Source: Paraspadella gotoi (lineage: Eukaryota; Chaetognatha). From it: a stretch of DNA of 64,000 nt. Position numbers and translations under genes: made by a program. Under the pieces are notes generated by a model. It searched no databases, was not told the origin of the DNA, and saw only the letters and a program-made list of their open reading frames with translations. Below, one piece after another: positions 59,401 through 64,000 of this stretch. Where the stretch lies: contig CM119265.1 in the NCBI GenBank assembly GCA_051294375.1, positions 16,436,005 to 16,500,004 of the forward strand. The letters run 5' to 3'. Position 1 is the first letter of the stretch. Every line of letters starts with the position of its first letter.

Positions 59401-62400
59401 GAAAAAAGAAAAAGAAAGCTTAAGAAAATAATAGTAATAAAGACTACAAGGTTTCATAGTGCGCCGTTTATATTTATTGCGAGAACCGAGGAAGAAACAA
59501 AGCGTGAAGATTTCGACAGATCTTGGGAGCCAAAAAAGGGCCATAATTGAATCTTTAAACAACATTGACATTATATGAATATAAATTTGAGGGATTTTTA
59601 TTTCAGAACTTGTTCAGATTCCTTATGGTAACTGAAGTATTTCCTGTTTTCCCAGATTATAATTAAAGTACGAAGATCTCAGGCCAACATTCATTCAGTA
59701 CTCAATTAGCGTTGAAAATCCCAAAGAAACTATATTTTTACATATACTTGTATTAGTCTTATTATGAGAATAATAACTGAATTGGTAATTGAGTTCAATT
59801 AGAGAAGCAAGGAATTCCCTAAGACTGGACTGTGGACACGTGCTTGAATGATTGAATGTGTTATGTTGTCCGTTCCAGTTACAAAGTGCAAAGACGAATG
59901 GTCATGTAGATACCGGCAATGTATTTTTCCTTCGAAATCTTCCACTTTTGTACAGGTTGGTGTCTGATGAAAATGTCTTTGAATTCTGTATTTCGCATTA
60001 ATATTAAGCAAATTGCAGCAAGGGGAAAAGTATAGTTAAATATGAAAAAAAATTATTTGGTAGACATTTTTACCAATGAAAAATAAACAAATTATCACAA
60101 TGAATAGTCAACAAAGAAAATCATAAACAATTTAATTAATCGGGATTGATTAACTGACCTTGCCGATTGTGTTTAATTTATTAGGAGAAGGTTGAAGAGC
60201 CGAGCTTTCATGACTGGAAGCTGAGGATAAGGAGTTGTGGGAACCAGGATTCGTTCCATTGTTGTTGCCCGTTAGACTTGAATTACTAAAAATAAACGAA
60301 CTTTTTTTTCGCTAAATCAAATAAATTAATGATTGTTATAAATATAAAGTGATGAGGGTAAGTGAAAAGTTTACTACATATCAAAAACACTTACCTTGAA
60401 TTAAAATTATTCAAGTCTTCGAAAGGAATATCGCCAGGATGATTGAAGCCCGACTTGTACCGGCCTATTACTATCTGAGAGTCCTGAACGTTTATGTTGA
60501 GATTTATTTTCATAAATAATTATTAATTAAATTAAATAGGGAATTTACCTTTACAGGATCAATCTCATTTGATGCAGTAATCATTCCATCGAGGCACTTT
60601 TGAATGATCGGAAGAACTTTCTGATGAAGCTCTGCTGAATTTCGCATACAATCAGCTAATCGACTTATTCGCCTCTCGTCCATTTCCTAATTAAATTCAG
60701 TAGATTTATATTTCCTAATGTCAATGTTACGGATCGATTTAGCTCCATATGACAAACCGATAATTTTTGGGACTATTGTTACGTATTACCGCGTAGTGTC
60801 AAAATAATGTATAATAATGTAACCTTAACCATCTGTATTGAAAATAAGATGGTACAGTAAAAGAAAAAAGCGCTGATGCAGTATTTAAATACGCACCTGC
60901 ATGGCCTGAAAGACGGAAGGGATGTTCTTGGTGTAATGGTCTCGTTGAACAGAATTCGTTGACTCCAGTTGTTTGGCATACGCACTTTTACATTCATCGC
61001 ATATAGTTTTTTTGTTGTGCATCACATTTTTTGACTGAGAAAGAAATGAATGATATTAATCAATTTTTTACTAATTCCCAAAAACGTAAAACAGTAACTG
61101 CAAGATGCAAATTTATCTTTATATACAGTGATATTATCACATTTTGCCAAAATCTAATGCAACCTAATAATAAAAGTCGCGATATTTTTCCAAAAGAGGT
61201 TAGCAGCCTCTGGTGCTACATTTCAATCCAAATTAAATTGAATTAAAATATAAGTTTAAAGTAGCAAAGAGGCGTATAAATTTCAGACGAGAGAGCTCAC
61301 CCTTTCAACTTCTGCCCTGGAAAGATTTAAGTCGGCATCGGCCTTGTGGAAATTTTCGATGGCGGTGCAGGATTGTTTGAAAGCCTTTTCGTAAGTTTTT
61401 TTAGTTTTGTCGAGTTGATCAAGTGAGAGCTGTAAATTTTTCGAATGATTGTCGCCGTCCGCCATGTGCTAAAAGAAATGAAATGAAACATATAGAAAGG
61501 TGTATAAAGGTGTATACTTGCCTAACTCATGAAATTGTATCTAACGATTCTTTTACTATAGTTTTAGTATAGATTTTTGTCATTCTCTTATTTGCAATGA
61601 TATTTTTTTTATAATTAAAAATATTGTTAATAATTAAAATAGTATGGAATGTTAAAATAAACATATAACAAGAAAAAATTCATATTAAAAATTCTTATTA
61701 AGAGAAGAATATTCACTATATGCACTATGAAGAATACTGCAGTGCAGATAACTGTATGAATTTTTTCTTGTTATACGTTTATTTTATCATTCCATACTAT
61801 TTTAATTATTAACAATATTTTTAATTATAAAAAAATATCATTGACAAATAAGAGAATGACAAAAATCTATACTAAAACTATAGTAAAAGAATCGTTAGAT
61901 GCAATTTCATGAGTTAGGCAAGTATACGATAGTAGAAGAACAAGAACGGTAATTCCAATGTGTTACGCCGCAGTGACTTTATTTTCATATGTATTTCTCT
62001 TTGATCAGATTTCGTCTTTTATTTCTTATAGTTTTAGGAATTCCTGAAGGCGGCGCTAGCAGTCTCTTAGATTTGAGATTTTTTCTGTCTTAACAAATGA
62101 GCAACCAACTATAGGAAAATTATATGCATTTTTAACGTAAATGGGACAGACCGACGGACAGAAATACCGACCGAGCGAAAAGTGACTTATAGAGTTTCTC
62201 CGCGAGTGCTCGCGGCGCAACTAAAAATGCAAGAGTCAACTTGGGTTAAGTCAGACTTACTTTCTTCCGTTCTTGTCTGAGCTCGGCCGCCAGAGCGACG
62301 ACGCTCTTAGCAACCTCGTCCGCCAACTTCTCCGCAATGCTTTCATGCTGACCGGCGAGGTCTCCAACCTCCGTAAGTAGGCGATGAAATCCAACGTTAG

Positions 62401-62456
62401 CGCTGAATTCAGAGTCTTCATTCTTCTTTTTCGGAGTAAAGTTTTTCAAGAGTTTG
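50402..62456 (-). CDS. FNBP1L: CIP4/Toca/FNBP1-type F-BAR, HR1 and SH3 adaptor, 5' end outside the window
   Basis: The family bends membrane and recruits Cdc42 and N-WASP to drive actin assembly in endocytosis. Exons on the minus strand, phases consistent: 62456-62261, 61468-61301, 61034-60897, 60686-60549, 60483-60395, 60285-60159, 59398-59333, 59242-59210, 58380-58294, 58225-58070, 57998-57863, 53530-53413, 53225 to about 52750 (uncertain), 52336-52088, 50796-50672 and 50561-50402. F-BAR parts include [45 protein letters not shown] and [14 protein letters not shown]. The HR1 part is [20 protein letters not shown] to [17 protein letters not shown]. The C-terminal SH3 runs from CRALYSFQ through [13 protein letters not shown] to [12 protein letters not shown] and stop. 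The 11-codon exon at 59242-59210 and the exons between 53.2 and 52.1 kb look alternative. The exact paralogue (FNBP1, FNBP1L or TRIP10) cannot be set, since invertebrates usually have one. First F-BAR exons must lie past 64000. Confidence 0.92.
51290..51903. mobile_element. Foldback element in a Toca-gene intron
   Basis: Inverted arms start TTGGCTAAATTTTACTTTCG on the left and their complement ends at 51903. Arms are about 165 bp (left, to about 51450) and 215 bp (right, from about 51690), each closing with GGTCGGCGAAAGTAAAA. The arms contain CCCTAA-like runs that are not telomeric. No coding sequence is present, so this is a non-autonomous MITE-type element. Confidence 0.8.
52727..53225 (-). 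CDS. Gln/Ser-rich alternative exon of the Toca gene, uncertain 3' border
   Basis: After an AG at 53226-53227 the frame matches the phase of the upstream exon and reads 166 codons to a TGA at 52727. It includes Ser/Thr-rich stretches, a Gln-rich block ([14 protein letters not shown]) and [11 protein letters not shown]. It could be a terminal exon giving an isoform without SH3, or a cassette ending at a weak GT near 52786 (after AATGAAAT) whose phase fits the next exon. The splice polypyrimidine tract is modest. No domain is recognised. Confidence 0.5.
53886..56474 (+). CDS. M1-family aminopeptidase (APN-like), nested gene
   Basis: Three exons (53886-53999, 54198-54305, 54441-56474) join in phase to 751 residues. 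M1 enzymes are zinc peptidases that remove N-terminal residues from peptides, often outside the cell. The first exon encodes a likely signal peptide ([17 protein letters not shown]), the second a charged linker, and the third starts [18 protein letters not shown], the typical N-terminal M1 motif. The zinc site is intact: [10 protein letters not shown] with the third ligand Glu in WLTEG, and the catalytic Tyr in QYVKGA. The exopeptidase motif, usually GAMEN, reads MGMEN ([13 protein letters not shown]). The beta-sandwich follows ([13 protein letters not shown]), but the helical C-terminal domain stops soon after [12 protein letters not shown], roughly 200 residues short of normal. The gene lies wholly in one Toca-gene intron on the opposite strand. 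It may be secreted rather than anchored; a longer 3' exon was not seen. Confidence 0.9.
56475..57862. other. Intronic and intergenic DNA after the aminopeptidase
   Basis: This stretch is the 3' flank of the aminopeptidase gene and part of a Toca-gene intron. No exon, RNA gene or clear repeat was recognised. Bases 57400-57700 are less AT-rich and might be an old repeat relic. Confidence 0.4.
61512..61927. mobile_element. Foldback element in a Toca-gene intron (416 bp)
   Basis: The left arm starts GTATACTTGCCTAACTCATG at 61512 and the right arm ends with its complement at 61927. Arms are about 165 bp each with a spacer of about 75 bp, and the match is high throughout. There is no coding sequence. 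It lies between the first two Toca exons visible here. Confidence 0.85.
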
Positions 62457-64000
62457 CTAAAAAAAAAAAATGAATTACATTTTAATTGTATTTAAATTTT
62501 AGATTATGTAATATACATATTACATAATAGTCCGTTTTAAAATTAAGTTTCTTTCAATTTCTAGGGAAAAAAACCGTATTTTCAACTTTTATTTGATTCA
62601 CGTAGTTTTTCCTAAATCTCACTACAGTACATAGGTAAAACAAAAACAAATTAATTACATGAAATTGGTACAACCAATATAAAAATTATCCATCCATTTA
62701 ATAAATAAGCTATCTTGTCACTGACTTTGGACAGGCTTTGGTGGTTTAAGGCCTCCATCACACTTGCAAGATAATAACATAACAGGTTTCTGCAAGCTTT
62801 TAATCAAGCCTCTCTCACAGACTTGTTTATTCACTCCCAGTGAACCTGGCTTCCCTATCAATGAAGTGGTATAATATTTCAAAGAATGTTTCAATTGTAT
62901 GAAAAGACCACTCCCTTAAGTATTAGATCGGGGAATACTATATTGTACTCCGCACTTACTTATACTGTATACTTATATAATTACTTAAAATTAGAATTAT
63001 ACTTATATATAATTAGAATTATTTGATAAATAAGAGTGCTATGAATCTTTTTCGTATCTAGCCCAGAATTCCTGTGGGTCCTCCTTTAATAGGAAATCAA
63101 CAAGTAAGCGCTAAGCAAGCGCGATCCCTGAAAACTAAAGCAATCTTACAATTTACAATCTTTTCGGCAAAAAATGTGAATTTTCACGATAATCATTTTT
63201 ACGAAAAAATAATTAACTTTCAAATTATATGTGAATAATTGAATATATATATATTTAGCAATTGTTAAACTTTAGTAATAACATTGAATAGAAAGACGTC
63301 ATGCAATGCCTAATGACAGAGACACCAAATCTTCCGCGAAGGAACAAAGCGAATATGTTAAAGTCTGGCATCAAATTTGTCTTTGGAGAAACCCGCCAAC
63401 TCTACCCCCCCCCCTCAATGACTCCACGAATTTGGAGATAAGGAAAAATCAGTGTGCGTGCCGAGGAGAGTTTTATGCCGAGGAGGGAGAGTTTTCTATC
63501 CGATCGGTGCTCATCGCTTGCGTTTGCTCGCGAAAAGCATGAGTCACCGGAGAAAGCGATATACGAGTAAAACTCGAGAAGGAAATAGAATTAAAAGCCA
63601 AGTTGAATTATGATTATGCATGATTTATTTAATTAAAATTTTCACTCTTTGAAAAGTAAGGCTGTAAGCATTGAAAATAAATTGTAAAAACCGGTAGTTC
63701 GAAAAGCGGAGGCAATAATGGAAAACGCATGTAGGTTGTCGCAGAAAACAAACAGGAAGCGAATTTTAATTACGTTAAAAGCAAGGCAAAACGGCTTCAT
63801 ATCATGTCTAAAACTAAGCCGTTTTAGAGTCAGCAAAATCATAAAAAAAATTTAAACTACCCAGTATTTTTTTCTGTTTAAATACTGTTTAAATATTGTT
63901 TGTAATCCTCAAAGAGAGTATTGATGTCAACTTTACGTGTTTACATAACGAATGTGAGTTAAAATGGGCTTTACTGAATGTGCTTTCAACTTTCAAAATT
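62457..64000. other. Probable intron of the Toca gene, no exon recognised
   Basis: The first F-BAR helix that should precede the exon at 62456-62261 was not found in this stretch on the minus strand, so it is read as intron. A 78-codon plus-strand frame at 63306-63542 has no recognisable similarity. Confidence 0.5.

Overview
The window reads as nuclear DNA of an invertebrate animal, probably an arthropod, but the lineage is uncertain. Genes are split by many short GT-AG introns (most 60-300 bp), and the proteins are typical of animals: a PLC-delta, a CIP4/Toca F-BAR adaptor, a Mediator subunit, a primase subunit, ROMO1, a p47/NSFL1C cofactor, a metallothionein, an M1 aminopeptidase and a vesicular-glutamate-transporter-like protein. 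There are no bacterial-style operons, rRNA genes, CRISPR arrays or phage genes. Exon coordinates were built by hand from splice signals, reading-frame phase and family resemblance.

Bases 1 to about 34,500 are gene-poor. They hold ten runs of N (2212-2364, 3184-3414, 3853-3939, 4036-4370, 5016-5304, 5490-5732, 5945-6108, 7057-7261, 8116-8362, 22153-22177), many of them beside simple repeats, and very many GA/CT, CGA, GAAA and other microsatellites. The only gene recognised is a VGLUT-like SLC17 transporter on the minus strand: four exons at 14964-11556 encoding the N-terminal part. Its fourth exon appears to lack two single bases. A 5.3-kb diverged inverted repeat (22178-27455) and a nested pair of inverted-repeat elements (31945-34227) lie further right.

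Bases 34,600 to 64,000 are gene-dense. In order: PLC-delta (minus, 14 exons, 40944-34609, with a miniature LTR element and a TA-flanked foldback element in two introns); metallothionein (minus, 3 exons); p47/NSFL1C (minus, one exon); ROMO1 (minus, 2 exons, 79 aa); MED18 (minus, one exon); PRIM2 (plus, 11 exons), divergent from MED18 across about 385 bp; and a CIP4/Toca-type gene (minus, at least 15 exons, 62456-50402, 5' end outside the window). A secreted-type M1 aminopeptidase gene (plus, 53886-56474) lies wholly inside one intron of the Toca gene on the opposite strand.

The genes do unrelated cellular jobs and do not form a pathway. MED18, PRIM2 and ROMO1 are housekeeping genes packed within 5 kb. 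The observations most worth a second look are an apparent GA-AG intron in PRIM2 whose removal is needed to reach the fourth Fe-S ligand, the nested aminopeptidase with an unusual exopeptidase motif and short C terminus, the VGLUT-like gene with a His-to-Asp change and apparent frameshifts, and the family of foldback elements, one nested in another and one beside the metallothionein gene. I did not find a new multi-gene system.
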